A DNA stretch of 64,000 nt from contig QLIY01000171.1 in NCBI GenBank assembly GCA_003260075.1, positions 1-64,000 of the forward strand, given 5' to 3'. This document shows, in pieces, positions 49,242-62,207 of this stretch (within the stretch, counting starts at the first letter, position 1; every line of letters starts with the position of its first letter). Under the pieces are notes generated by a model. That model saw only the letters and a program-made list of their open reading frames with translations. It was not told where the DNA came from and did no database searches. Both the position numbers and the translations under genes were made by a program. The stretch is from Phallusia mammillata. Taxonomy: Eukaryota; Chordata; Ascidiacea; Phlebobranchia; Ascidiidae.

Positions 49242-50357
49242 TTAGTCAGCGACACACGAATCGTTTGAAGTGTGAGTTGCTTGGCCGAAAATTTGAACTT
49301 TGTCCGACGTCATCGCTACTACGTAATCAGTTGGGCAGTTGCAGCTGTGAAACATGACGCCGATTTCCGATGACGTAAGCACTCGAGGCCATATTGCGAA
49401 ATCATGTTGCGCTCCGCTATAAAACAAGTTTTAAGAAGTTTAAATGTCAAGCGTATACAAATGTTGGGGTGGTTGGTTGTGACTTAAATTCATTTCTTCG
49501 GAAAACAGCACCCTCCGTGTTGTAATGCATTTTTTAAGTACAGTTATTTTAATATTTAAAACTACACCCAAAATGTATTGATAACACTGCAAAATATCAG
49601 TGCTGATGAATGATAACTAATGAGGACGTTTAATACGGTTGTTTCATTTTTAAACCAATTAGGCTAAAATGCAAAACATAACTATGTTGTTTGACGGAAA
49701 ATGAAAAAACAACCCAGCAGTTTTACTGTGTAGTTAATAAGGGTATCCAGAGCAGTTTTGAATTGCAAATTTGTATAAATGTTTAAACTCGAGTGAAACT
49801 CTGTCACAACAAAATATTGGTGATATGCAATATCACCGCAATAATAATAATAATAATAAATTAATATAAACACGATTATTTCAAACGAATAGTGTTAGGT
49901 TTTAAAAGAATTCCGAAAAAGAAAACAATTTACTAAAAGGATTGATCACTTTCGAAGCCTCCGCCATAATTATCTTGATCCTGTGCTACAATCAAGATTC
50001 CGTCTCCATTCGTTGAACCAACATTACAAGTCTGATTGTCGACCTGGGTTCCATTTATGGTCATACCACATCGATTAGATTGGGAGTCAAACCACGCGCA
50101 CAGATGTACCTGAAAAAAATATCTAAACAATTATCTAGAAAAGATAGAAATATCAAAGAATCAGATATAGTTTTAAAACGCCTAAAACTGTAGTTTTTCA
50201 AATAGATATCTTACAATTATGTTTCGCGGTATAGTTGCATCAAAATAAACATCTCCCCCCCCCCTTGTTGAAGCCCTAAGCCCCATTTTAATATTGAATG
50301 TTTCCAATGTTCGGTGTTCACTTTCCATTTTTTGTACATAATCATTGATTTTCATCG

Positions 50358-50433
<76 letters not shown>

Positions 50434-52549
50434 GTTAGAAACCGTTACCTATGCTAACAAAAATTATGTTACAAAAAAATACTCTCGTTCCGAACCATTA
50501 CATAGGGCGAAGCTGTTAACCGATGTTTTTGTGGCGTAACTGAACAGCGTAAAGGTTCGTGAACTTGCTGGAAAGAAGTCAATCCACATGCACACTGTGG
50601 CTTGTTTGAGAATAGGAACACTTCCATTGTAAATTATGTAATCCGACTTTTGTTTGTTGCGTGGAAACACCAATTGCGATGAAGGACAACCTAAACCTAA
50701 ACAAAAAGGTGTGACGAGTTTACAATAGTGTATGTGACAAATTGCAAGACATTTAAAACAATATCCGTCTAGTCTAGTTCGTTTTTACCACTGTTTCGTT
50801 AAACAAATTAGATTAAAATATTAAAAAATCCCCAAAACAGCTAAACATTTAAAAAATGATGTAAATAATCATTTGTGTTTTTATCCACTTGCAGTGTTTC
50901 CAAAATTTTGCGAAAAATGGTCTTGACCCATATTATAGGTTGGGAAACTTTGGTTTAGTTGTAACTTATTTATGAACATAAAGAACGTTAGGTCCTAGAT
51001 GCCGCGTTTTTTTACAAACACCTATTAATCCTGGACAACTTCAACTAGTGTTTACCTGTTTCGCAATGGATTCCTGTATACGCAGATGCACAAATGCAAC
51101 TGAATCCACCAAGTAAATCCACACATGTCCCTTTATTTTGACATGGGTTGGTGTAAGAACATGAGTTTACGTCTGAAACAATATGATGTTGAATGAATGT
51201 TACAAAAGTCATTAAGTCTTTTATGATACTAAACTACCTGAAAAAACAAACCACGATTTGTCGTTGCAGGTATTGTTCTGATTTTCAAAAGATGAAATAA
51301 TCACATTGCTTCCATTCGTGTATTTGTAACTCTTGACATGTCCACCAGACGCTAAAAAGATATGTATTTTTTCTAGTAGCTAGAACAGACATAAACCAAG
51401 AGAAAATCTTAATGTAAAAATATTATTTGGCATTCTGCTATCAAGCTGTTATGCATCTACGTTTAACTTTGTGAGTTACCTGAAATTTCCCCCGCTTTAA
51501 TAGCAGCAGCACATATTGAACTATTCAAATGAAAAGTAGTATTTCCGCAAGGATAAACTTCCCCACTACAACCAGGCGGACAAAAGACTTCAGTTATAAC
51601 AAACTGCGTGTCACCAGTCGTGGAACACGTCACTGCAAAAAAATGAATTTAAAATTTAACCGGTTGCTGTTTTACGTAAAAAAGTGTTGGAACGTCAATC
51701 GGATAGCCTCACTTTCAAATTTGTAGTTGGTTCCAAGCGAGGTACAAGTTTGACTTCGTATGCCATTCTTAAAAGTGCCTGTCAAAGTTTCTTTATCTGC
51801 AGAAGAATGGAACACTTCTACTGGGCCTCCAGACGCTGCATAATACAAAAGTCGTAAAAACGTTATACTTTTGTTTTTTTCTTATTTACATTTGTTCCTA
51901 TAAGTTCCATTTCCATAAAAAAACAACTGTCAGTTAAGTTGTGTTGATTTACACAACCCCTCCCCGAAAGGTTATTAATTGACACTAAAGTAACGAAATC
52001 ATAAAGTTACTGCATGGACCCTTGTATTGAAAGATGCGTTGTTGTACATGAAAATGTTTCTACTTACAATCAATAATTCCTTCCTGTATAGCTGCAAGGC
52101 ATACAGAGCCTTGAGAATAAATTTCACTTCCACATAATGTTGCTTGTTGACTTCCACAATTTTCAGGACATATTAACTTGTTGATGGTGTAATTGAGATC
52201 CGAAAATTGCGTGGCACAAGTTACTACACGTTATGAAAACATAAAAAACGTGTTAAGTTTGAGACGATGCAACATCCTGGTTATTTCAAATTTGACCAAA
52301 CCTAATATTAAAATTTTGTTTTTTGGGTGCTGGTCAAATTTCTTTTTTTGTATGATTAAACAAAATAGTACAACCACTTTCCGATTACCAATAACAATCA
52401 TAAATGTTAGTTTGAAAACATATATATATATATATTTATATATTTCTATATAAGTTATATTTGTATATTATGGTTTCATACTAACCTGTGTTTGATAAGC
52501 TGAAATGTATTTTGCAACACAACACCATACAAAAAAGAAAATTCTTCAT
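49242..52549 (-). CDS. Secreted LCCL-LCCL-EGF-pentraxin protein A
   Basis: Nine exons in gene order: 52486-52549, 52068-52223, 51713-51835, 51480-51632, 51238-51351, 51056-51172, 50473-50696, 49934-50109, 49242-49416. They join in phase to 433 codons plus TAA. Order of parts: signal peptide (MKNFLFCMVLCC...); LCCL 1 (TCATQFSD, CPENCGSQQ, SVCLAAIQEG, then GGPVEVF, NGIRSQTC); LCCL 2 (TCSTTGDTQF, CPPGC, SSICAAAIKAG, GGHVKSY); EGF with six Cys (CSYTNPCQNKGTC...CICASAYTGIHC); pentraxin (FPRNKQ, VCMWIDF, SYATK, VHLCAWFDS, QDQDNYGGGFESDQSF, FAIWPRVLTSSEI). Exons 2-6 are all phase 1-1. It is secreted, probably adhesive or pattern-binding; the ligand is unknown. The pentraxin exon at 50.5 kb ends about 15 residues earlier than its counterpart in B, next to a 71-base C run, so its 3' part is probably missing from the assembly. 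Confidence 0.88.
50256..50431. other. C homopolymer runs inside LCCL-A intron/exon 7
   Basis: C runs at about 50256-50265 and 50361-50431. The long one cuts the pentraxin exon of LCCL-A from its expected continuation. It looks like filler for unresolved sequence. Confidence 0.75.
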
Positions 52550-52785
52550 GATCCTCTGGCGTGATTTAACAGTAGTGAAACACCGACTTCGTTCAATAAT
52601 TTACCCGTTCAAGTAATATAAATACTGTGAATAGCATAATGACCGGGCATACACCTTAACTACATAAACTAATGGATGATTTATAACAACAAACTGTGAC
52701 AGCTGGTTGGCGACCCATTATGCGAAAATAATATACAACATTAAATTTAGTGATGACGTCCACACTAATTGGCAGATAATTTTGG
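52550..52785 (-). promoter_or_regulatory. LCCL-A promoter block, mirrored in LCCL-B
   Basis: Read on the minus strand this has CCAATTAGTGTGGACGTCATCACT about 200 bases before the ATG, then TATTATTTTCGC, GACAGTTTG-like text, and CTATTCACAGTATTTATATTAC about 75 bases before the ATG. The same elements in the same order precede LCCL-B. GACGTCATCA is close to a CRE/ATF site, and TATTTATAT could act as a TATA box. Confidence 0.5.
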
Positions 52786-53664
52786 GGAAAAACAAGTTTA
52801 AACAAATGTGGTACTTTATGATTAATTAGGTAATTTCCGTAATATATGTATAATGTTCTGTTTAACCTTTAGGCAAAAAAAACACCTTCATAAGCAACCT
52901 GTATTTTGAAAACGTGTTCGCAATTTAGCTTAATTAATTGAGCACATGAAACCACATGACAGTTTTAACATCCATTTGTGCATTTATATGTGTTATCAAA
53001 ATTATAAAAGCCATAATAAATCGATTGGTATTTCTATTTTAGTCATCAGTCTTTTTAGTATCAGACAATTAAAAAACAAAACAAATTGTGCCCTCATCGC
53101 AACTTGCGAGATCATTTCCAATCTTTTTAACCACTAAATCTGCCTTATCATTTCGCATCAACCCTATTTTTAACAACGAAATCTTATCACAACATATTAA
53201 ACGTCTGCGACAAAGCATCAACACCGAAGGCTTCAGTCTGAAGCATACTTCCTCTACGTGAACAAAAGTTTACATTTCAAAACTGAATGGGCAATGACAT
53301 AGATTTATTAAGTTTTGTCTGTAATATTCTTGTGAATCAAAACATAGTTTCTTTGTCACTGTATTGTTGGCTACCTTTTGGTCGTTTTTTATTAGAACTG
53401 TAGCAAAGCTGTCTAAAATATGGCTTGAATCTAAAAAGACACGACAGAAACCCGAATTATATTCACAAAAACCTAAGCTTGGGATATATAACGGGCCAAA
53501 TGCATGAAGGGCACCAAGCAATTAGATCAAGAAACAACTTAAGCAGCAAGGAATAAAACTCACAGTAAGGAAAGAAATGATTAAGAATTCTTCATCAATT
53601 CTTTAAAGTATGACTGTTCACGACAATTTTGAAAATTTCCCAACGGTAATGAAAAAACAAACAT

Positions 53665-53935
53665 ACTTGACAAACATATGACATTAAAGCCCAATATATT
53701 GTGCCATTGAAGTATCATCTGGGTGTGTATCCCAACTCGGGTGCGCGTCAGTTATGGGCCAAGTATCGAGAAATCCTATACATTAGGATGCTGACACAAG
53801 GCTTCGAGAAGTATTTTGCAAAGACGAAAGCTCAGCCACTCCCCCGTTCCCTCGGCACTGAAGTTTTTGTCATATTACTGTATAACGTATGCAGCTACGT
53901 ATCATAACAGTGACATCGGGTGAATCGCTCTAATG
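53665..53935 (-). pseudogene. Decayed NXPE C-terminal fragment
   Basis: On the minus strand this matches the last 250 bases of the NXPE gene (46910-47160): SP-V-TVMIR.CIRY, then WLSFRLCKIL-like and HPSWDTHPDDTS text, but with small indels and in-frame stops. Only this intronless end is present. It lies between the two LCCL genes, upstream of LCCL-B, and cannot encode protein. Confidence 0.8.
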
Positions 53936-53994
53936 TACAGTAACGTATTACATAGGAATACGATGTAGGTCATTTGTTTCTACTTGTTTATACC

Positions 53995-54248
53995 ATAATT
54001 ATTCTCCAATTGGGGTGGACGTCATCACTGAATTAAATGTCATTTATTATTTCGCGTACGTCAATTAATCAAACTGTCCTGGTTGGTTGTTAACAAACAC
54101 CGACGAGTTTTACGTAATCAAACTATACTTCCGGTCAATTAATATACTATTCACAGTATTGATACTACATGAATGAGTAAAAATGTGTCATAAAAAGCTC
54201 AGATGAAGGTACGTTGCTCCAATTTCTGGTAAATCACGCAAGAGCACC
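53995..54248 (+). promoter_or_regulatory. LCCL-B promoter block, mirrored in LCCL-A
   Basis: CCAATTGGGGTGGACGTCATCACT at 54006-54029 and CTATTCACAGTATTGATACTAC at about 54148-54169 repeat the order found before LCCL-A on the other strand. Strong conservation in DNA that is otherwise different suggests function or recent duplication. Confidence 0.5.
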
Positions 54249-57200
54249 ATGAAGAATTTTCTTTTTTGTGTGGTGTTGTGTTGTGGAATGCGCTTCAGCT
54301 TATCCAACACAGGTTAGTAAGAACCAAACGTGATTAATTTTAATTGATACACATTATTAAACAGTTTTACTTTGCTTAAACCAACTTTTATGATTGTTAC
54401 AGGATAATCGGAAAGTGGTTTTACATTTTTTGCACAAAGCAACATTTTGCCAGCACCTAAATACAAAATTTTAATATTAGGTTTTTGTCAGATTTACATC
54501 TTTAAACTTAACATTCTTTTTATGTATATAGTAGCTTGTGTCACGCAATTTTCGGATCTTGACCACTCTGTCACCAAGATAATATGTCCTGAAAAATGTG
54601 GAAGCCAACAAGCGACTTTATGTGGAAGTGGAATTTATACTCAAGGCTCCGTATGCCTTGCAGCTATGCAGGAAGGATTAATTGATTGTAAGCAAAAACT
54701 ATGTTATGTAAAATTTGTATCTTCGGGTACAAACTTTGGTTGTTTTAATCTTGCAGCGAATTTTTGTAGTTTAAGTTTCTCACTTTAACTTAATATCCAA
54801 TGGAGGTAGATTTGTGTGATGTAGCATAACATAACTGTTTTTTTTTCTGAAAACAAAACTTATGGAAAGAAATCTAAACAAAAAAGAACAAAAGTACAAC
54901 GACTATTGTATTAATTAAGCAGCCTCTGGTGGCCCAATAGAAGTGTTCCAGACTTCTGTAGATAAAGGATCTTTGACAGCAACTTTCAAGAATGGTATAC
55001 GAAGTCAATCTTGTTCCTCGCTTGGAACCAACTACAAATTTGAAAGTGAGGCTATCCAATTGACGTTCCAACGCTTTATTACGTAACTACATTAGGAAGC
55101 TGACATGCGTACAATTATTGCCCGCAGAAATGTAAACTGTTATCATTGCCCCAACGTCGGTTTACTCGTATTTTTGCATAGTTTATGTTATGTTATTGAT
55201 TTGGTAATTTTGTTCAACTGCATTTACGGAAAATATGTCATTACGCTGTGCTTTCTTTTTTTCTTTTCTTCGAAACGTCGATACAAAAATACGTCAAAAA
55301 CTTATAGATAGGTGTCAGCTGAAAATAGCCGGTTGTGTTTCCAGCTGTACCCCTTTTGTTTGAACGCTTGTTACACACGTTTACCCGCGTGTTGCCTGTC
55401 TTTATTATTATACTTGGGCTCTGAAACAAATAAACTAAATTGATTGGCTAAACTTTAAATTCGCATTATTGCAGTGACGTGTTCCACGACCAGTAACACC
55501 CAGTTTGTTATTACTGAAGTATTTTGTCCGCCTGGATGTGATGGGGAAGTTTATTATTGCGGAAAAAATGCATTTCATCTGAATAGTTTGTTATGTGCTG
55601 CTGCTATTAGAGCGGGAAAAATTTCAGGTAACTCACAATGTAAAACGTAGATGCATGACAGCTTGATAGCAGAACGTCAAATCTGTTTTTGCATAAAGAT
55701 TTTCCACTGGTTTTTGTCTATTCTATCTACTAGATATTTTTCAGCATCTGGTGGACATGTTAAGAGTTTCAAATACACGAATGGAACCAATGTGATTATT
55801 TCAACTTTTGAAAATCAGAACAATACCTGCGGGGCCAAATCGTGGTTTGTTTTTTCAGGTAGTTTAGTATCACAAGAGAATTCATAACTTTTGTAACGTA
55901 CATTCTTTTTTTTCAGACGTAAACTCATGTTCTTACACCAACCCATGTCAAAATAACGGCACATGTATGGATCTACTTGGTGCATTCAGTTGCATTTGTG
56001 CATCTGCGTACACAGGAATTCATTGCGAAACCGGTAAACACTAGTTAATATTGTCCAGCAGAATTAATAGCTGTTAGTAAAATGCGCAGCTTTTAGGGCC
56101 CAAAAAACAAAAATTTCGTTGTTTTTCTGCTACGAACAACGCGCATAGTGCTCTTTGTTACGTCAAAAATAAAATAAAACCTTGGTGCAGGGATGCACAA
56201 CCTTTTTTGCTAGGACGGTCGCATCGCAGATTCTTATTTCGCCAACGGCCGCCATTTACCTGCTTTTTTGTTTTAAAATGCTTGGTTTACATCATATATA
56301 TACCATCTAATAGCGCCCAAAAACCCAGAATAATTTCTAGCTTGGTGCACAGATTGCGCTGCACAGCATGGAGATCAGTCTTAAGTGTTTATGATGTCAT
56401 AATCTACATTGTGATACTTGTGGTACCTGTTTTGTTCGCATTGTTGGCACACAATAGGCGTACACAAAGTCTGATGCATATGGTTATTAGGCTGGTAATA
56501 CTCTTTTTAGTGCCACATAAACTGTTTAGAGCAGTTTAAAATCAAAATATTTAGCAAAAGAGTTTTATTTAGGTCACGGCCGCAAACTCGACTCTGCGGC
56601 GGCATGCTGCCGTACCTCTGCCTTACTGTAAGTCTACCCCTGCATTAGTATAGTGTAACTGTAGCGTCGCACCTTCAGTGCAGCGCCTGGACAAGCTACC
56701 AGTGCGAGCAACAGAATTTTATTTCGACCAAGATGAATGACGCGCGCAATAAACGCGGTTTTCTGCAAACATAACAACACTAGTAAAAGTCAGAACGAGG
56801 AACAACGACAAAACGCATTTACAGGAGAGAAACAAAATAACGTACCAAACTTTGATCGGTCCAGGCATAAGACTTCCCAGTTGGAAATCACAGATTACGG
56901 TTTTCACACTGTAAATATCGTAAGTCGTAATCAGTAAAACACATAAAAACACACCAAGATACAGGCNCCCCAAAACATCCCCCCCCCCCCTGTGACGCGA
57001 CCACCGCAAGCACAACAGTCGCGATTCTGCCACAAAACACGAGTTAGGTACAGTCCCCAAAAAATATGTAAAATAGCGAAGATGAATGATTGCATCCAAG
57101 CAAGAAACCGTGCATGGAAATGCCTGTTCATATGGTTACACCCGTGTGTGATCATGCTGACCGAACTACAAGTCACCAACAGCCGTAAATCAAATGAAAA

Positions 57201-60200
57201 TAATATGTCGAGATGTGAATTGTTATCCCCTAAAAGAATATTGCAAAACAAAGGATCAGGTTCGATGGAAAAGGCAGTTCTTTACAAAGCGACAATCCCG
57301 ATATCGATGGAAAGGTCCATCCCTCTTCTCGACCTTGCACCCCCTCACTTTGCCCTCCCAAGTACGTGCGCCACCCAGCGATTGTTTAAACAAAGGTGAT
57401 TTTCGTCGCATTGTGACGTCACAACGGATTATGGTAAAATTATGGGACCGCGCTCGATGGAAAGAGTAATATTTCTTGATAGTTCGCACAAAATTTCGAA
57501 TTGATACCTCAAAGGGTCTATCGTTGAGAGCTGTCCCAAGGGGTGCACTTTGAAGCGACGCAAGCCCCCCCCCCCCGCAATCGCGGACTTCAACAACGTA
57601 AAAGGCCTATGCTTGCACCAAGTTTACTTTCTTGACCAGAATTTACGATCCCACAACGCAAAAAGTAGAGCGCGCAGAGCGACAATCAGGATACCGTTTG
57701 ACAGGTCCATTCCTCACCCCCCCCCCCCCTCTTCTCGACCTTGCACCCCCTCACTTTGCCCTCCCAAGTACGTGAACCACCCAGCGATTGTTTAAACAAA
57801 GTAGGTTTTTGTCGCATTGTGACGTCACAACGGATTATGGTAAAATTATGGGACCGCGCTCGATGGAAAGAGTAATACTTCTTGATAGTTCGTACAAAAT
57901 TTCGAATTGATACCTCAAAAGGTGTGTCGTTAAGAGCTGCCCCAAGGGGGGCATCTCGAAGTGACGCAATCGCGGACTTCAACAACGTAAAAGGCCTATG
58001 CTTGCACCAAGTGTACTTTCTTGACCAGAATTCGCGAGCCCACTACGCAAAAAGTAGAACGCGCAGAGCGACAATCCGGGTACCGTTGGAAAGGTCTATC
58101 CCTCCTCTCGACCTTGCACCCCCTCACTTTGCCCTCCCAAGTACGTGCGCCACCCAGCGATTGTTTAAACAAAGGTGATTTTCGTCGCATTGTGACGTCA
58201 CAACGGATTATGGTAAAATTATGGGACCGCGCTCGATGGAAAGAGTAATACTTCTTGATAGTTCGCACAAAATTTCGAATTGATACCTCAAAAGGTGTGT
58301 CGTTGAGAGCTGCCCCAAGGGGGGCACCTCGAAGTGACGCTATCGCGGACTTTAACAACGTAAAATGCTTGCACCAAGTGTACTTTCTTGACCAGAATTT
58401 GCGATCCCACTACGCAAAAAGTAGACAATCAGGATACCGTTTGACAGGTCCATCCCTCCTCAACGAGTAATAATTCTTGACAGTTGGTGCAAGATTTCGA
58501 ATTGATACCTAGAAGGGTCTGGCTGAGAGCTGCCCCAAGGGGGGTACTTTCTTGACAAGAATTCGCGACCTTGCAAAGAGTAGAACGTCTGGAGCGGACA
58601 ATCCGGGTATCGTTGAAAAGGCTCATCCGCATTCTCGGTCTTGCACTTCCACCACTTGGTTATTGTTTTTATGTCTTCTTGTTTTTTTTTCATAAAAAAT
58701 ATTGCCGTAGCTAGTTTTTCCCAATGTGAAATCTTTCACCCAATTAAGTAATTATCGACCAGATGCGACGACGCACATTGAATTTGTCTAATAACACGTT
58801 TTCGATACATTGTAACAAGAGTTTAAAATTAAATCTTAGTTACGTTTTATTGATGAAACATGACCTGTTACGCCAATTGTCATTGTTTTTGTTTTTTGAT
58901 CTCCCGTGGTGCCGTATGCAGAGCCTCAGTAATTAACATTTTTGTCTAAAAATCAAGCAAATACGCTTGCGGTCCCCGTTGTTACGCTGCACACCCCCCC
59001 CCCTTCGTGATTAGGCTAGTTGAAGGTGTAGTTCTTTGTGTTAGGAAAGTTAACAGCTTAAAATTAGCAGAAAGTTTATTGTAAAATTAAAAGCGATCAC
59101 TGCTTTGAGATGTTGTGTTTATCCAGAACAAATTACAAGTAAAGCAAGACAATTTTGAGGTTTACAATTTGGTTGTGGACGTTCAACAGATGAAAAAGAT
59201 GAAATATGTTGACACTTATGTGAAAATAAAAATCAGGTTTATGTTATTTTTTAACGGAGAAAAAGCGAAAAAATAAAGTATCAATCAGAACACCTTGCAA
59301 ATAGGTTTTTAGTAGTGCTCTAATGCAGGGCTTCTCAAACTGTGGGAAACCCCCCCCCCAAGCAAGACAATTTTGAGGTTTACAATTTGGTTGTGGACGT
59401 TCAACAGGTGAAAAAGATGAAATATGCTGACACTCATGTGAAAATAAAAATCAGGTAGGCTATATGTTATTTTTTAACGGATAAAAAGCGAAAAAATAAA
59501 GTATCAATCAGAACACCTTGCAAATATAGGTTTTTAGTAGTGCCCTAATGCGTCACGAAACTGCACTAAGGCGGAGGTTTAAAGTAGTTAATTTTAAATT
59601 TGTTAAGAATTTCGAAGCTTGTAGCAAACGCGAGTCGGTCGTTGACATTATGCCTGTGGTCGTACTGTCGATTGTAGAAACAGTTTCGGATAACAAAATC
59701 ATCGGACCAAAGTAAGCTTAGTTTGTTGTTATATTGGCAGGTAAAAAATTGGCTCCGAATTCCCTTAAAAGCTACATCTTTTGCAAAGGAAAATAATTAC
59801 GTTTTTTACACATCGACTGCAAACAGATTCCGGCAACAACTACTGAGACAAACAAAATTTCGAAACATCTCCCCCCCCCCAAGTAAGCTTAGTTTGTTGT
59901 TATATTGGCAGGTAAAAAATTGGCTCCGGAATTCCCTTAAAAGCTACATCTTTTGCAAAGAAAAATAATTACGTTTTTTACACATTGACTGCAAACAGAT
60001 TCCGGCAACAACTACTGAGACAAACAAAATTTCGAACATTCTCGCAGGAGAGACCTGTAAAACGTACGGCTTAGTTACACCTTTTAAAAAATACAAGAAT
60101 TAACACCGTACTTCCGAAATTTTGTTTTCATGAATGGTGTCGAGCCTTACATCTGTTCAAAACGATCGATATAGTCTATCTGTAAAAATACTGGTGGGTA

Positions 60201-62119
60201 GAGCTTAGGGGAAAGGGGGGTACGGTAAATTCATTAAAACTACTACAAAACTTGCTTAGTTATTTAATTTCCAAAAACTTACTTCCCAAGCCAATCCCTC
60301 TGAGCAAATTGAGGATCTGCCTTGTTTGGAAGTGTTTGACGCTTAACTGAGTTTCTCGGTCGTTGGTGCAAAAAAAAGAACGTCTACCCCCCCCCCGTAC
60401 GGCTTAGTTACACCTTTTAAAAAATACAAGAATTAACACCGTACTTCCGAAATTTTGTTTTCATGAATGGTGTCGAGCCTTACATCTGTTCAAAACGATC
60501 GATATAGTCTATCTGTAAAAATACTGGTGGGTAGAGCTTAGGGGAAAGGGGGGTACGGTAAATTCATTAAAACTACTACAAAACTTGCTTAGTTATTTAA
60601 TTTCCAAAAACTTACTTCCCAAGCCAATCCCTCTGAGCAAATTGAGGATCTGCCTTGATTGGAAGTGTTTGACGCTTAACTGAGTTTCTCGGTCGTTGGT
60701 GCAAAAAAAAGAACGTCTAAAAAACGCGGCTAATATAGGTTAAAAAAGGATTATTATTATAAAAATGCAGAACGCACATTACTAATTTCAACTGGGAGAA
60801 GCAGCAAGGATATGAACAATTTAATCAGAAGATCCTGATTGTTGCCAAAATAACACAAAAAATGCAAAAACATACAAGCAGAAATAAATACTGCTCGCTA
60901 CCGTGTATCACGTGTAAGCAGGGTTGCCATACCATTCTCATATCTCAGATTTGACCTTATCTTGAGAGGAAATGTCTTGGAAAAAAAACTATTGTCCTTA
61001 ATTATTTCTAAGAAATGTCCTTGTTTTTAACTTGTGGCTCTATTTTGTCCCTCCTGCAAGTAAAAGAAAACAAAGATCTGAGCTGTTTTGAGATGCAAAA
61101 AAACATTTTCAACGAACAAGAATTTGCTGGAACACATTGTTATGGCAAAAATATGGCGTGGAATATGTCATGGCTCGAATAAAGGCAAAGATTTGTTTAA
61201 AAACCTTTATTTCTGCCATAGTTTTATTATTATTATTTTTTGGCCATCTTTCGGTTATATTTTATTTTGGGGTCCATGTCGATGGCAACCTTGCGTATAA
61301 GTCAATAAATTTAAACAAAAAGGAATGAAAACACAAAAAACAAAAATATATTCTTTGAAAGAAGATCCATTGGCGGAGGCGCTTGAGGTGCCCCCCTTGG
61401 GGCAGCTCTCAACGACAGACCCTTCNTACGGCAGAGACGCGACTGTTGTGCTTGCGCTGGTCGCGTCACAGGGTTAACTTAGTTTAAGGTGTAAAAAAGT
61501 TGTGTTAATGATGAGCGATTGACGTCATTTTTTGCATGACGTCATCAGAAGGTGTGATGACGTCATGTATAAAGTTTGGGCTCGCTACGATGAGTATTTC
61601 ACAAAACGGTGTTTTTTAGAAGGCCTGTAAAATTTTATGATGACGTCATAGTGACGTCATTATGTGTGTGACGTATCCGGGTTATGACGTAGTTCATTAT
61701 ATATCAATATCGTAAGGTTACGTCATAGGGTTCGGAAGTTTGCACATTTGCAGTAAAATTTCTTATTCAAATAGAATCAGAATGTCGTTACTTAGCTATC
61801 ACAACTCACTTTCATGCGTTCAGCACATCACAGACACTAATAACTAATAACCATGCGGTCTCGCACAAGGTAATTGCACCACAATGGATTTTACGTCACA
61901 AAGTCATTGTTGCGACAATAGCAATGCCAGGACGATCTTCCTGGCACCCGTACATAACAGTTTGCGCCGCTAGAGGCAAAAAATCTTACAGTAACCTTCC
62001 AGCGTTTTGACATTTGGCAAATAGAAATACCATTTTTTAGCGACCATAGACGGGGGGGGGGAACCTTCCAGTGTTTTGACATTTGGCAAATAGAAATACC
62101 ATTTTTTAGCGACCATAGA

Positions 62120-62207
<88 letters not shown>

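Larger units (their letters stand above)
56979..61477. mobile_element. Candidate piggyBac-type terminal repeats
   Basis: CCCTGTGACGCGACC with GCAAGCACAACAGTCGCG at 56988-57030 has an inverse partner at 61430-61473 ending GGTCGCGTCACAGGG, directly followed by TTAA. GGG-TTAA is the boundary expected of piggyBac-type elements. The left flank is hidden by a C run (56979-56990) and an N, and the right part has an N at 61425, so whether the ends belong to one element is unknown. No transposase frame was found. Confidence 0.35.

Noticed and set aside
50345-50539. Proline-run open frame over the 71-base C run
   Set aside because: Same cause; it also lies antisense to the LCCL-A pentraxin exon.
53701-53907. 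68-codon plus-strand frame resembling a frame antisense to NXPE
   Set aside because: The likeness is the shadow of the decayed NXPE fragment on the minus strand.
57255-58650. CRISPR-like array
   Set aside because: Units are about 390 bases and nearly identical throughout, with no repeat-spacer pattern, in a eukaryotic intron.
62061-62206. G-quadruplex-forming tract
   Set aside because: A pure G run this long beside a duplicated flank looks like assembly filler, matching the C runs elsewhere.
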